A stretch of 23,631 nucleotides of DNA from UBA1189 sp964570685 (GTDB lineage: Bacteria; Bacteroidota; Bacteroidia; Bacteroidales; Bacteroidaceae), in assembly GCA_964570685.1 (NCBI GenBank), contig CAZMZC010000044.1, forward strand, positions 1 to 23,631, given 5' to 3'. Within the stretch, counting starts at the first letter, position 1. Each line of letters opens with the position of its first letter. Shown here one piece after another: positions 1 through 8,460 of the stretch. The notes beneath the pieces are model-generated. The model saw only the letters and a list, made by a program, of their open reading frames with translations. It made no database searches and was not told the origin of the DNA. A program made the translations under genes and the position numbers.

Positions 1-605
1 ATACCGATACCGTTGTCCACCATCGCCTGTGTGAGGAACGGCGATATGAGCGACAGCAGCATACCGCTCAGCATTCCGAACATCAGCTGTCCTATCTCGC
101 GCTTGAAAGGCCACACATACCTTCGGGCAAACTTGATGAAGCTGTGTTCCTCACGTACGCTCTCGCGCTTGTAAAACTCTTCCGTGGGTTCTATAGCTAT
201 CACCACTCCCTTGTCACCGTTAATCCAATGTTTTGCCAATTCCTCCTCGCAGAACGCATGCTTGCCATAAGCTGGGTTGGCTATGCGATATTTCCATTCA
301 TGTGTTAAGGGATTTCTCATCACCTCGTAGAGCACCACGAAATGGTTTTGCTCCCAGTGCAGTATGGCCGGCAGGGGACACTTGTCGCGCAACTGCGCGA
401 TGGTCATCTCAAACGATGCCGACTCCATGCCGACATCCGCCAGCGAATGGCGTATACCCGCCACACTCACCCCCTCACGGCTGAGGTAGGCTTGTGTGCG
501 TAGATACGACAGCGGATAGTCCTTGCCGTAGTGGTTCACCACCATGCGGACACATGCCGGGCCACAATCCATTTGGTCAAATTGACGAGTGAAGCGGAAG
601 CGCAT
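1..605 (-). CDS. C39-peptidase ABC exporter (bacteriocin-type), N-terminal part
   Basis: The gene starts at the ATG ending at 605 and its 3' end lies outside the window, so only about 201 residues are visible. They form a peptidase C39 domain followed by the first membrane helix (residues ~170-200). QFDQMDCGPAC (residues 8-18) holds the oxyanion Gln and the nucleophile Cys14, and HWEQNHFVVL holds catalytic His88. The usual third residue, Asp of a DP motif, reads Asn110 (IANPAYG). Known role of the family: the exporter cleaves leader peptides after GG during ATP-driven export across the inner membrane. It lies 40 bp after the radical SAM gene and completes the peptide operon, whose precursor carries a GG site. 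The ATPase domain should lie beyond position 1. Confidence 0.9.
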   Translation of the reverse strand, partial: MRFRFTRQFDQMDCGPACVRMVVNHYGKDYPLSYLRTQAYLSREGVSVAGIRHSLADVGMESASFEMTIAQLRDKCPLPAILHWEQNHFVVLYEVMRNPLTHEWKYRIANPAYGKHAFCEEELAKHWINGDKGVVIAIEPTEEFYKRESVREEHSFIKFARRYVWPFKREIGQLMFGMLSGMLLSLISPFLTQAMVDNGIG

Positions 606-645
606 AATTGTTTCTTCTATAAAGGTGTTTGTCGTAAGATGTCTA

Positions 646-1950
646 TTATATAAAACCTTCCTTTTTGAGAAAGTATAATACCCTTCTTTCCAGGATATTT
701 TCAACATTTTGTTGAGAATATCCTCTTATACATCCTTTATTATGATGATCTAGTTTATCTTGAGAGCATCCACCATGGCATATTGGGAAAATACGGCATT
801 TACGACATGTCTTATTTCCATAGACAACCTCCATCCTTCGGGAATACCTTTCATTAAGTATAATATCACCATTATCATTGATAACACCCTCACTATTCTT
901 TTTGGTGAAATCACGCGCTGTACATTTATAAATATCTCCATTGTAGTTGACTACTATATGATTAGTTTTGTCCGCATAACAACGGAACTTCATAATCTGA
1001 GGCGATTGCATGATTCTGAATCCTTCCCTCTCAAAAATATCCTTTGTATTCTCAATTGTTTCTTCTACGATATCAATGTGACAGTCTTGCCATACTTTAT
1101 GAAAGGTAAAAGTCAAGAATTTCCGTTGTTCTGCTGTAACGTTTCGAAAGTCTTGAATAACATCTACAAACGTATGAGCATTCTTTTGCGTATAATTGAA
1201 ACGAACTGTCACATGAGCACCTATAGCCAGACAATATTTTATGTTTTGTAATATAATATCATAGGTAGGTTCTCCCAAGGATGTTTTACGAGTATGGTCG
1301 TGATGTTCCCGACTTCCGTCAAGTGTTATTTGCAACTGAATGGGAATATCTTTAAGAATACTATACAAGTCATTCATTGTTTCCTCTGACAATAACACTC
1401 CATTGGTTGTGGCACTAATGTTCAATATTTTGTTGTTCTCATCACATAATTGTTTGGCGTATGTAACGATAGGCCTAATTACGTCAGCAAAAGCCAAAAA
1501 TGGTTCGCCACCAAAGAAGTCAATGCTAAGATATTTCAACTGGCTATCTTTTACTTTCTGCTCGATTAACTTCATTAGACCGATTTTCGTACTCTCATCC
1601 ATAATTGATGCTTCACAATGATTCTCGTAGCAATACCAACAACGAAGATTGCAATCCATTGTAGGATTAATTGTAATAGAGTATGCTTTCATTGCATTAT
1701 CCTCAGACTTCCATTGTTCTATTACTTTTTCACTCTCATCAATATTTTCCTCTACAATCATCCGTTTCTCTAGTAAGGCTTTATAAAGTTGTGGATGTAT
1801 TTCGCCAAGTTTTTCTATTTCCGAGGCTTGTTGTTCTATCAATCTTGCAATAGAAGGAAGTAACACTAGAACATCATCGGAATATGCATTATACAACAAT
1901 ATGTGCTTACGAGTCTTATACCAATAATTATATATACTGAACTTCTTCAT
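646..1950 (-). CDS. Radical SAM/SPASM peptide maturase
   Basis: This is a 434-aa protein. The radical SAM cluster motif CX3CX2C is C100-C104-C107 (CNLRCWYC), followed by FFGGEP (residues 145-150), the SAM-binding GGEP-type motif. A C-terminal SPASM region has Cys at 324, 343, 382, 385, 391, 395 and 407, enough for two auxiliary Fe-S clusters. The N-terminal ~90 residues resemble the variable peptide-recognition part of Bacteroidetes maturases. Members of this family install Calpha, Cbeta or thioether crosslinks in ribosomal peptides. The only visible substrate is the Cys-rich precursor at 5006-5290, so thioether formation on its repeated Cys is inferred, not shown. It lies 71 bp downstream of the outer-membrane gene and 40 bp before the exporter. 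Confidence 0.92.
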   Translation of the reverse strand: MKKFSIYNYWYKTRKHILLYNAYSDDVLVLLPSIARLIEQQASEIEKLGEIHPQLYKALLEKRMIVEENIDESEKVIEQWKSEDNAMKAYSITINPTMDCNLRCWYCYENHCEASIMDESTKIGLMKLIEQKVKDSQLKYLSIDFFGGEPFLAFADVIRPIVTYAKQLCDENNKILNISATTNGVLLSEETMNDLYSILKDIPIQLQITLDGSREHHDHTRKTSLGEPTYDIILQNIKYCLAIGAHVTVRFNYTQKNAHTFVDVIQDFRNVTAEQRKFLTFTFHKVWQDCHIDIVEETIENTKDIFEREGFRIMQSPQIMKFRCYADKTNHIVVNYNGDIYKCTARDFTKKNSEGVINDNGDIILNERYSRRMEVVYGNKTCRKCRIFPICHGGCSQDKLDHHNKGCIRGYSQQNVENILERRVLYFLKKEGFI

Positions 1951-2021
1951 GTCTTTTTATTTGTTGTTTTATAGAATCGTTAGAGAATCAATCAAGAACG
2001 CTATTTAGCTCATATGTACTA

Positions 2022-4907
2022 TTATTTCTTTTTAGGTTCACGGTTCAGCCTATACACCACATGCAGCATGGCGTAGCGCGGCACGGTGTTATACCATGTC
2101 TCGGTGCGTCCTTGGGCATTGAGTGTGCGGCGAACGGTAGAGAGCTGGCCAAGGATGTCGAAGCCGTCGAGCATAAAGATGAGGTTGCCGTGCAGGAGCG
2201 AGGCGTTGGCAAGGCGGGCGTTCCAAACCAAATCGTTGGTGTTCATGGCGCGGTCTTCGTAACCACGGCGGCTATACATGGTGAGGTCGGTACTCAGAGA
2301 GCAGTTCCACGGCAGGATAAGCTGAGCATTCAGGCCGTAGTTGAAGTCGGCCACGTTGATGGTGGTAAAGTCGGTGCGCGGACTTGTAGCGTGAGTCCAG
2401 CGTGCATCGCCACGGAAACCTATGCTGTGGTTCTTCCACTTGTAGCTGAGCGAGAGGCTTTCACTGAGGGACAGGTTGCGCACCTCGCTACGTGTACTCA
2501 CGGTGGCTCCGGTCAATGACAGATAGTCTACGCTATTGACAAACGAGGCATCAGTATTGGTGGTGATGAACAGGCGCTGCTTCTTGTCGAGTGCTTGGGT
2601 AAAGTGGAACGCTGCCCCTGCATCCCAGTTACCGTTGATGTTTTCGGGGCGGTAAGTGCGCATGCCTGTTTGTGGGTCATAAGTCATCGCTTCGGCCACA
2701 GCATTCTCGATGAGATTGTAGCGTGCAGTCACCCGCATACTGCGCGAGATATCTCTCTTGCTCCAGTAACGACTGAAATCCACGCTATGCCGACGTGTCT
2801 GCTTCAGAGTAGGATTGCCGTAGCGTACGATAAGTGGATTATTGTCATCTACCACATCGAGCAGTCTTACAAGTGACGGTTCATTGTAGTTTATACGGTA
2901 TGAGAGGCCGAAATCGTCAAACCCAAAGTACACGTAAGGCTCAAACACGATGGTACGGCGCATCATAGCAGTGTCCAAACTGCCACGCGTATAGTCCAAA
3001 CGGTCGGTCTGCATACGCAGGGTGGGAGTAAAACTGATATTCCGTTGCTTCCCAAACAATCGGAAGAATTGCGTTACATCTACCTTTATCTTATGAATAT
3101 CGCTGTTGGCTACGGAGTTGTAGCTATTCTGATAGTCGAGAGACTGCTGCAACGAATCGCGTGTTGAGGGCAGTGTGCTCAGTGCATGGCTGTCGTCATT
3201 CCATTCCGCAAAGCGGTCGAGACGATATAGTTTGTAGTTACCCGATGAATGATGCTTGCGGTAGCTATAACCGGGTGTCACGTGCAGAGACCTACCCTTG
3301 TATCGATAGCTTGCCGATACACCATATTCATAGTTCAACGATGGCATTGTCACATAACGGTTCTGGTACACGTCATTATCCTCCATGCTGTTCCCATATC
3401 GCAAGTCATAGTGTGCAAACTGCTCACCGTTGGCTTTATTGAACTTACCGTCAACAGCTACATTCACATAGTCTGGTGTGTTGGGGATGCGAATCATTGC
3501 ATTGGCATTGACCTTTGCCGACAGATTCCTGTTCCACCCTTCACCGACATTTGAGACACGGTTTACCAACGATTCCTCCAGTCGCTGACTGCCCATGCCT
3601 GCAAACAGGCTGTCAATCGCAGCACCGCGATAGCTGTCCATCGGATTGGTCGAGAAGGAGGCATACAGCTGTTCTACACGGTTGCTGCCATCGGTATACT
3701 CTATATGTGGTGTGACGTTTCCATACCAATTGTCATATTTCAGTTGCAAGTCATGGTCACTGCTTACCTTGAATCGGTCGGTGCGTCCATTGCTTTTGTT
3801 GCGCCAATAGGCATTGTCAGAGGCAATGAAATAATCTCCCGAGCCGATACTCTCATTGACTATATCCTCATGCGTCAGTTTTACGTTGCTTGTCAATTTC
3901 CACTTGTCATCGAGGTCCTTGAGCAATAGTTCGGCACCACCATACTGCATATCGGTCAGTCCCGATGCCTGCCACGCAGGGTTCCAATTGCCTGATGTAC
4001 CTGGCGAACGTGTATCATTCGTGTTGTTGAAGTTGCCGAACAATGCAAGGCGCGACACATCGGAGAAGCGCAGTCCGAACACGCGTCCCAAGTAGCGGTC
4101 GTTCGTTCCATAAGCAGCCTCGGCGTTGGCAATCCAACCGACCGAATACTCGCGCTTCAAGTTCACATCCATCACCAATGGGTACTCTTTCAGTGAATCC
4201 ACGCCAGTGATATAAGCATATTCGGGCGTGCGTTCATACACCTTTACCTTGTTTACCATATAGGCCGGCAAGTTCTCCAAGGCTACACGCGGGTCATTGC
4301 GAAAGAAGTCCTCGCCATTCACCAGCAAACTGCTCACGAAACGTCCGTTCACCATGATGCGACCGCCGTCGAGCTGCACACCAGGCAATTGGCGGATAAG
4401 TCCGTCGAGCATACTGCCCTGTGCCAATTGAAATTCCGAGGCGTTGAACACCAGTGTATCTTTGCCTGCCACCATGCGTATCTTCGTAGCCTCCACGGTG
4501 ACCTCGTCAAGTAGTATGTTGTCGCGGCGTAGCAGTAACACATCGCCCAAGTAGCGAGAATTGTTGCGCTTGCCTTGGATATGTATGTCCATATATTTGG
4601 TAGTATACCCCGGATGCGTAAAGCGCAGGATAAGCCTGTCGTGCTGTAGTTCCTTCAGACTGATGAAGAGATTCACCTTTCTATTATTGACGAGAGCCAA
4701 GTTCTCAGCACTCCACGATTTCCTTTCGGCCAGAACAACGCTGTCCGTAGTCATCACTTCAACGGTAGCATCGCTTATATACATGCGCGAACTTATATCC
4801 TTGACATTTCCCGACAAGTAAAAACGTTCCCATTGTGCATATGTTGTTTGCAAGGAAGTAAAGGCCACAAATAAAGGAACTAGAAATTTAGCAATAAACT
4901 TTGGCAT
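2022..4907 (-). CDS. Outer-membrane beta-barrel protein with carboxypeptidase-like and plug-like domains
   Basis: This 961-aa protein has a signal peptide (residues 1-24, ending ...TTYA before Gln25). A carboxypeptidase-regulatory-like Ig fold spans about 28-130, a plug-like segment about 132-225 (ILLDEVTVEA..., LIRQLPGV, NGRFVSSLLVNGEDFF), and a long run of alternating aromatic beta strands continues to the C terminus. This is the layout of Bacteroidetes OMP_b-brl_3 / TonB-receptor-like proteins. No clear TonB box is visible. Its place between the precursor and the maturase suggests a role in passing the modified peptide through the outer membrane, or in self-recognition or immunity. That is inference from context. 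A terminator-like hairpin lies just upstream, so it may be expressed less than the precursor. Confidence 0.88.
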   Translation of the reverse strand: MPKFIAKFLVPLFVAFTSLQTTYAQWERFYLSGNVKDISSRMYISDATVEVMTTDSVVLAERKSWSAENLALVNNRKVNLFISLKELQHDRLILRFTHPGYTTKYMDIHIQGKRNNSRYLGDVLLLRRDNILLDEVTVEATKIRMVAGKDTLVFNASEFQLAQGSMLDGLIRQLPGVQLDGGRIMVNGRFVSSLLVNGEDFFRNDPRVALENLPAYMVNKVKVYERTPEYAYITGVDSLKEYPLVMDVNLKREYSVGWIANAEAAYGTNDRYLGRVFGLRFSDVSRLALFGNFNNTNDTRSPGTSGNWNPAWQASGLTDMQYGGAELLLKDLDDKWKLTSNVKLTHEDIVNESIGSGDYFIASDNAYWRNKSNGRTDRFKVSSDHDLQLKYDNWYGNVTPHIEYTDGSNRVEQLYASFSTNPMDSYRGAAIDSLFAGMGSQRLEESLVNRVSNVGEGWNRNLSAKVNANAMIRIPNTPDYVNVAVDGKFNKANGEQFAHYDLRYGNSMEDNDVYQNRYVTMPSLNYEYGVSASYRYKGRSLHVTPGYSYRKHHSSGNYKLYRLDRFAEWNDDSHALSTLPSTRDSLQQSLDYQNSYNSVANSDIHKIKVDVTQFFRLFGKQRNISFTPTLRMQTDRLDYTRGSLDTAMMRRTIVFEPYVYFGFDDFGLSYRINYNEPSLVRLLDVVDDNNPLIVRYGNPTLKQTRRHSVDFSRYWSKRDISRSMRVTARYNLIENAVAEAMTYDPQTGMRTYRPENINGNWDAGAAFHFTQALDKKQRLFITTNTDASFVNSVDYLSLTGATVSTRSEVRNLSLSESLSLSYKWKNHSIGFRGDARWTHATSPRTDFTTINVADFNYGLNAQLILPWNCSLSTDLTMYSRRGYEDRAMNTNDLVWNARLANASLLHGNLIFMLDGFDILGQLSTVRRTLNAQGRTETWYNTVPRYAMLHVVYRLNREPKKK

Positions 4908-4940
4908 AAATATTAGATTTTTTATTTATAGAAACATTTG

Positions 4941-4993
4941 TAAAAAAAATAAGATATGGGAATAACAGAGAACCGAGATTCATCCCCATATCT
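4941..4993 (-). terminator. Intrinsic terminator or attenuator between precursor gene and outer-membrane gene
   Basis: On the minus strand, AGATATGGG (arm at 4985-4993) pairs perfectly with its complement at 4952-4960 (9 bp, 24-nt loop) and is followed at once by an ATTTTTTTTA tract. It sits 13 bp after the precursor stop codon and 34 bp before the next start. Partial read-through here would give much more precursor mRNA than enzyme and exporter mRNA, a common arrangement in peptide operons. Confidence 0.75.
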
Positions 4994-5005
4994 CAAAGTC
5001 GTAAT

Positions 5006-5290
5006 TTAGAGACTACACCAAGGATTAATCAGAACAATAGTCGGATCTTTCGTAGTAGTTGTTGTGGTGGTTAAGTTACCGCTGCATCCTGTATTACCAT
5101 TACAAGTCTGATTGTTGTAGCAATCGGTATTACCACTGCATTCTATATTATTTTCACAGCGTGTATTATCATCGTTATTTCTTGCCCCCTCCATAGATAA
5201 GGCCGCAAATCCACCACGGAGCTTACCCTCTAAGGTTTCTTCTATGGCAGGAATATCAATACTTACAATCGTCTTTTTAAGTTGTACCAT
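5006..5290 (-). CDS. RiPP precursor peptide: GG leader, five Cys hexapeptide repeats, Thr7 run
   Basis: This is a 94-aa peptide. Residues 1-27 look like a GG leader ending EGKLRGG (Gly26-Gly27), fitting cleavage by the C39 exporter of the same operon. The core has Cys at 45, 51, 57, 63 and 69, exactly six residues apart, in repeats of the form Cys-x-(Asn/Gly)-Asn-x-x (CENNIE, CSGNTD, CYNNQT, CNGNTG, CSGNLT). Seven consecutive Thr follow (74-80), then KDPTIVLINPWCSL with a sixth Cys at 92. The core is low in charge and rich in Asn, Thr and Gly. No known mature peptide is recognised. The neighbours imply radical SAM processing of the Cys repeats and glycosylation of Thr or Asn side chains. Both are inferences. 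Confidence 0.85.
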   Translation of the reverse strand: MVQLKKTIVSIDIPAIEETLEGKLRGGFAALSMEGARNNDDNTRCENNIECSGNTDCYNNQTCNGNTGCSGNLTTTTTTTKDPTIVLINPWCSL

Positions 5291-5337
5291 AATTTTATCG
5301 TATTAATTGTTAATAATAGTTTATAAGTTGGTTCTCT

Positions 5338-7734
5338 TTAGATTTCTATCATACATGGCAACGTATATCCCCAACATCCTTCACGCAATCCATCTCTCCA
5401 ATAGTTCTTGTCATTAGGTTGTGCGTAGGGATAGTCTAACCAATCTTTAACCTTAGGTTCCCAATCTGTAGGATTCGTATTTCTGTTATCTACAATATCA
5501 ATCAATTGAAATGCAAAGAAGCAGGTATATACATTTTTACCTATATCAATTATTTGCTTTGCGGCTGAATAGGCTTCTTTCAAGAAAAACTCTTCAAAAA
5601 TATCATTGTCATCTAATGTCTCACATGTTTGCCGCAAACGGGTAACAACATAACATAAGATTCCTCCTAAACCCGTATAGAAATCATCATTGGTAAGGCG
5701 ACAAAGATTTATACTCTGCACTGACCTGTCAATATATTTTATTATTTTATCATTGTACTCATACAAGAACCCTTGATGCGTAAGATAGAGATACATCCAG
5801 CCTATGCCGCATAACCCGTAACCAAAATTGGTAGGTAAGCGCCCAGATAATACTGCGTTGTCTACCTCATCCAACAACGTACCCCAATATGCAGATGTAT
5901 CTGTCGAAGTGAAGCGCTCATAATGCATCAGCCATATCACCGCACCAGCTTTACCATAGGCTATGCCATAGTCATTGATAGGAGTCTCAGTTATATACTT
6001 GAATACATCAGTGAGGATTGTCTTCCTTGTTTCTAATTCATCGTATTGTTCTTGCTTGCAAAAACGGTGGAGGTCGAGCACCTTATCAAACGGCACCGTA
6101 AATATGCTGTCATAGTACGTTTTCAATAAGAGTAGTTCTTCACTTCTTTCGACCAAACGTTTAATGGCAAACTGATACTCTTTAGGGGTTGTAACGCAAG
6201 CTATGGCATTGTTCCATGTGCGGTAAAATGGAGGGAACAATAAAGAGGAAATAAGCAAACAGTTGAAAATTGTCTCGTTATTGTATACATTATAAGGGGA
6301 AAACTCACGATATATATGCCCAAAAAAATGCCGTTTCAACAACAGGCATTCTCCACCTTCGAGCCAAACTTTCAGACTGATATAGGATTCATCACAGCCG
6401 TATGATATCAGTTCTTCAAGTCCACGAAGATACAGCCAATAACGTCTGCTCGCAGCATATCCAGCACCCAAAACCACAGGAATAATCTCTATATCAGCTG
6501 AAGGATTACGCTCCTTACCGTTCCACTTAATATCCGGTAATATGTTATTTTTATGGAATGGGAGGTAAGCACCGAATGTTCCGCTTTTATTCGGAGCATC
6601 ATTCCCAGTTACAGTGCCATCCTTTTCTTTATGCAATATTTTAGTCTGCATACAGAGCAATCGCCGGTCGTTTTCATCCAGAATAGCAATTATATCATCT
6701 AACCAATCGCCATTATAGACCCTCATGTGTGCATCTAACAATAGGAAATAGGGCGTACGACATAGGGCGATACCATAATCACGACTTCCTGCGACTCCTT
6801 TACGCTCCATATTATAGATATAGATGACATTGTAAGGAACCAAATCTGAACGATAATCGTATCCATCAGATGATTGGTCGTTAATAACCATAATATCAAC
6901 TCGGTTCCCCACATGCTCACGGACACAACGCACCGTATTGACCACCTCTTCACCCTCGTTCAAGAAGGGGATTATCAGCGTCAGCTTATTCTTACTTTTC
7001 GGAATTGCTATCGGATGCGCTACGGCCCAAGCCTCCTCATCACGGGAAATCCAACGGTTAATTTCGTTTACTATCCGTTGTGAGTTCTCCTCCTGTTTGG
7101 TGTTGTGAAGGTATGTCACCTGCTGCTTTGAGTAACGGTATCTGATAAGTAAATCTTCAATATGGTGTATGTGGAGTCCTGCTTTTACTGCTTGAAACCA
7201 GAAATGATAATCTTCGGCATATATGTAATTCGCATCGTAACATAGTTTGTGTCGCATGATACTTTCACGACGCATCATAGCTGTCGGGTGAACGATGAAA
7301 GTATGCTGTTGAAGTTCCTTTATTCCAATTTCATGTGGAAGCTTATTGTAAATTGTCTCCGCATCGTCTTCTTCATTAAAGAATACTGCACCACCTCCAA
7401 GAATATCCACCTCAGGGTGAGTTTCCATATACTCGTATTGTATGCGCAAGCGATCAAGTAACATCAAATCATCTGAGTCTATACGGGCAATATATTTGCC
7501 CTTGGCCTCATCGAATAAGCGATTACATGAGCCTATATAATCGTGCTCTCCCCGAATCAAACGGATGCGAGGGTCATCGTATGAGAGAATGACATCACAG
7601 GTCTCATCAGTGGAGCCATCATCTACAATCAGCAGTTCAAAGTCGGTGAACGTCTGTCGGAGGATGCTTTCAATACATTCCCCTATATACTTGGCCCGAT
7701 TATACACAGGTATACATACGGATATAGGAAGCAT
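5338..7734 (-). CDS. Three-domain enzyme: GT2, GT27-like polypeptide glycosyltransferase, LanC-like toroid
   Basis: This is a 798-aa protein. Residues 1-230 form a GT-A family 2 glycosyltransferase (VCIPVYNRA, VDDGSTD, metal motif DSDD at 86-89). Residues ~250-490 form a second GT-A domain (LIIPFLNEGEEVV) resembling eukaryotic polypeptide GalNAc-transferases: DxH at D334-A-H336 followed by GDWL, then GAGYAASR, CDESYISLKVWLEGGE and GHIYRE with His473. Residues ~590-798 show repeated small-Gly motifs (YGKAGAVIWL, GYGLCGIGWMYLYL, YTGLGGILCYV, EGCWGY) like the alpha/alpha toroid of LanC proteins, but no Cys-His-Gly zinc site is visible. It lies 47 bp before the Thr-rich precursor, so a peptide glycosyltransferase with a substrate-holding LanC-like domain is the best guess. 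A polysaccharide glycosyltransferase is the alternative. Confidence 0.85.
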   Translation of the reverse strand: MLPISVCIPVYNRAKYIGECIESILRQTFTDFELLIVDDGSTDETCDVILSYDDPRIRLIRGEHDYIGSCNRLFDEAKGKYIARIDSDDLMLLDRLRIQYEYMETHPEVDILGGGAVFFNEEDDAETIYNKLPHEIGIKELQQHTFIVHPTAMMRRESIMRHKLCYDANYIYAEDYHFWFQAVKAGLHIHHIEDLLIRYRYSKQQVTYLHNTKQEENSQRIVNEINRWISRDEEAWAVAHPIAIPKSKNKLTLIIPFLNEGEEVVNTVRCVREHVGNRVDIMVINDQSSDGYDYRSDLVPYNVIYIYNMERKGVAGSRDYGIALCRTPYFLLLDAHMRVYNGDWLDDIIAILDENDRRLLCMQTKILHKEKDGTVTGNDAPNKSGTFGAYLPFHKNNILPDIKWNGKERNPSADIEIIPVVLGAGYAASRRYWLYLRGLEELISYGCDESYISLKVWLEGGECLLLKRHFFGHIYREFSPYNVYNNETIFNCLLISSLLFPPFYRTWNNAIACVTTPKEYQFAIKRLVERSEELLLLKTYYDSIFTVPFDKVLDLHRFCKQEQYDELETRKTILTDVFKYITETPINDYGIAYGKAGAVIWLMHYERFTSTDTSAYWGTLLDEVDNAVLSGRLPTNFGYGLCGIGWMYLYLTHQGFLYEYNDKIIKYIDRSVQSINLCRLTNDDFYTGLGGILCYVVTRLRQTCETLDDNDIFEEFFLKEAYSAAKQIIDIGKNVYTCFFAFQLIDIVDNRNTNPTDWEPKVKDWLDYPYAQPNDKNYWRDGLREGCWGYTLPCMIEI

Positions 7735-7758
7735 AGTTGTAAATGTAAGGGTTTATAT

Positions 7759-8151
7759 TTAATCTATTGTAAATGTTCCGTGGTACTTGTCGCCATAGGC
7801 GGTCACCAAAGTAATGGTGTAGCTACCAGCACCGCCACCGACGACACTAATTTCGCCCATTCCATCGGCTGAATTCACCGTTCCCGACCAATTATTTCCA
7901 GTAGTCGTATTTCGCACGCTTACCTCTACATTACCTACATTGTGCGTGAAGTCAAGAGAAATGATTCCGTTCTGGTAATAAGCTTCAAGAGGAATAATAG
8001 CGAGGGAGCGATCATCATAAGATTCATCCTTGCCCTCCCCTAAAGGAATCTCTATTTTTACAGGTGAGTCATCCTCTGCGTAAGCAGACTGTACATTACC
8101 TACCATCACCAATCCCATCAAAAGGGAAAAGAAAAATACTTTTGTTCTCAT
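7759..8151 (-). CDS. DUF3244-type exported small protein
   Basis: This is a 130-aa protein with an N-terminal signal peptide (hydrophobic residues ~5-20, AYA cleavage near 25). The remainder is a small beta-sandwich-like domain (SLDFTHNVGNVEVSVRN..., GSYTITLVTAYGDKYHGTF). This matches my recollection of DUF3244, a short periplasmic or surface family common in Bacteroidales. It is the first gene of the peptide operon, 24 bp ahead of the glycosyltransferase and about 40 nt behind the promoter. Its role is unknown. Possibilities from context are an immunity or chaperone protein for the exported peptide. Confidence 0.75.
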   Translation of the reverse strand: MRTKVFFFSLLMGLVMVGNVQSAYAEDDSPVKIEIPLGEGKDESYDDRSLAIIPLEAYYQNGIISLDFTHNVGNVEVSVRNTTTGNNWSGTVNSADGMGEISVVGGGAGSYTITLVTAYGDKYHGTFTID

Positions 8152-8198
8152 CGCTTGTAAAATTTAAGTTTGTGAATAATTTTGTTTGATTTCTGCGG

Positions 8199-8231
8199 CA
8201 AAGGTAGAGGCTTTTGCACCCTCAAAACAAA
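8199..8231 (-). promoter_or_regulatory. Bacteroidetes promoter of the peptide operon
   Basis: On the minus strand, TTTG (8231-8228), 21 bp, then TACCTTTG (8206-8199) match the Bacteroidetes primary sigma consensus TTTG-N19-21-TAnnTTTG in both boxes. Transcription should start near 8192, giving a leader of about 40 nt before the DUF3244 start codon. Confidence 0.8.
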
Positions 8232-8428
8232 GAAAAGGACAAGAAACCGCCTTGCAAAGGTCTTTGCAAACGATTGATTTATTGCGCGTTATAAATTTGC
8301 AAGATTTTTAAACCTTGCAAGGTGGTAATGGGCACTGTAAATCAGTGCATTACAGACATGCTCTGCAAGGTGGCAAAATGGGCAAAAACCGCCCTAGACA
8401 GCTGATTTTGTAATATTCCGCCAGCACA

Positions 8429-8460
8429 TTTGCTTTATTGAATGGCTTTTTGTACTTTTA
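8429..8460 (+). promoter_or_regulatory. Promoter of the truncated DUF1016 gene
   Basis: TTTG (8429-8432), 20 bp, then TACTTTTA (8453-8460) match the Bacteroidetes consensus with one mismatch in the -7 box. The start codon follows 27 bp later. The same transcript may reach the TPR regulator, which lies only 20 bp after the first gene. Confidence 0.6.

Noticed and set aside
5338..6000. Active LanC cyclase at the C terminus of the glycosyltransferase protein
   Set aside because: The toroid-like Gly motifs are visible, but no CHG or WCYG-type zinc ligands are seen and the operon has no LanB or LanM dehydratase; I keep only 'LanC-like'.
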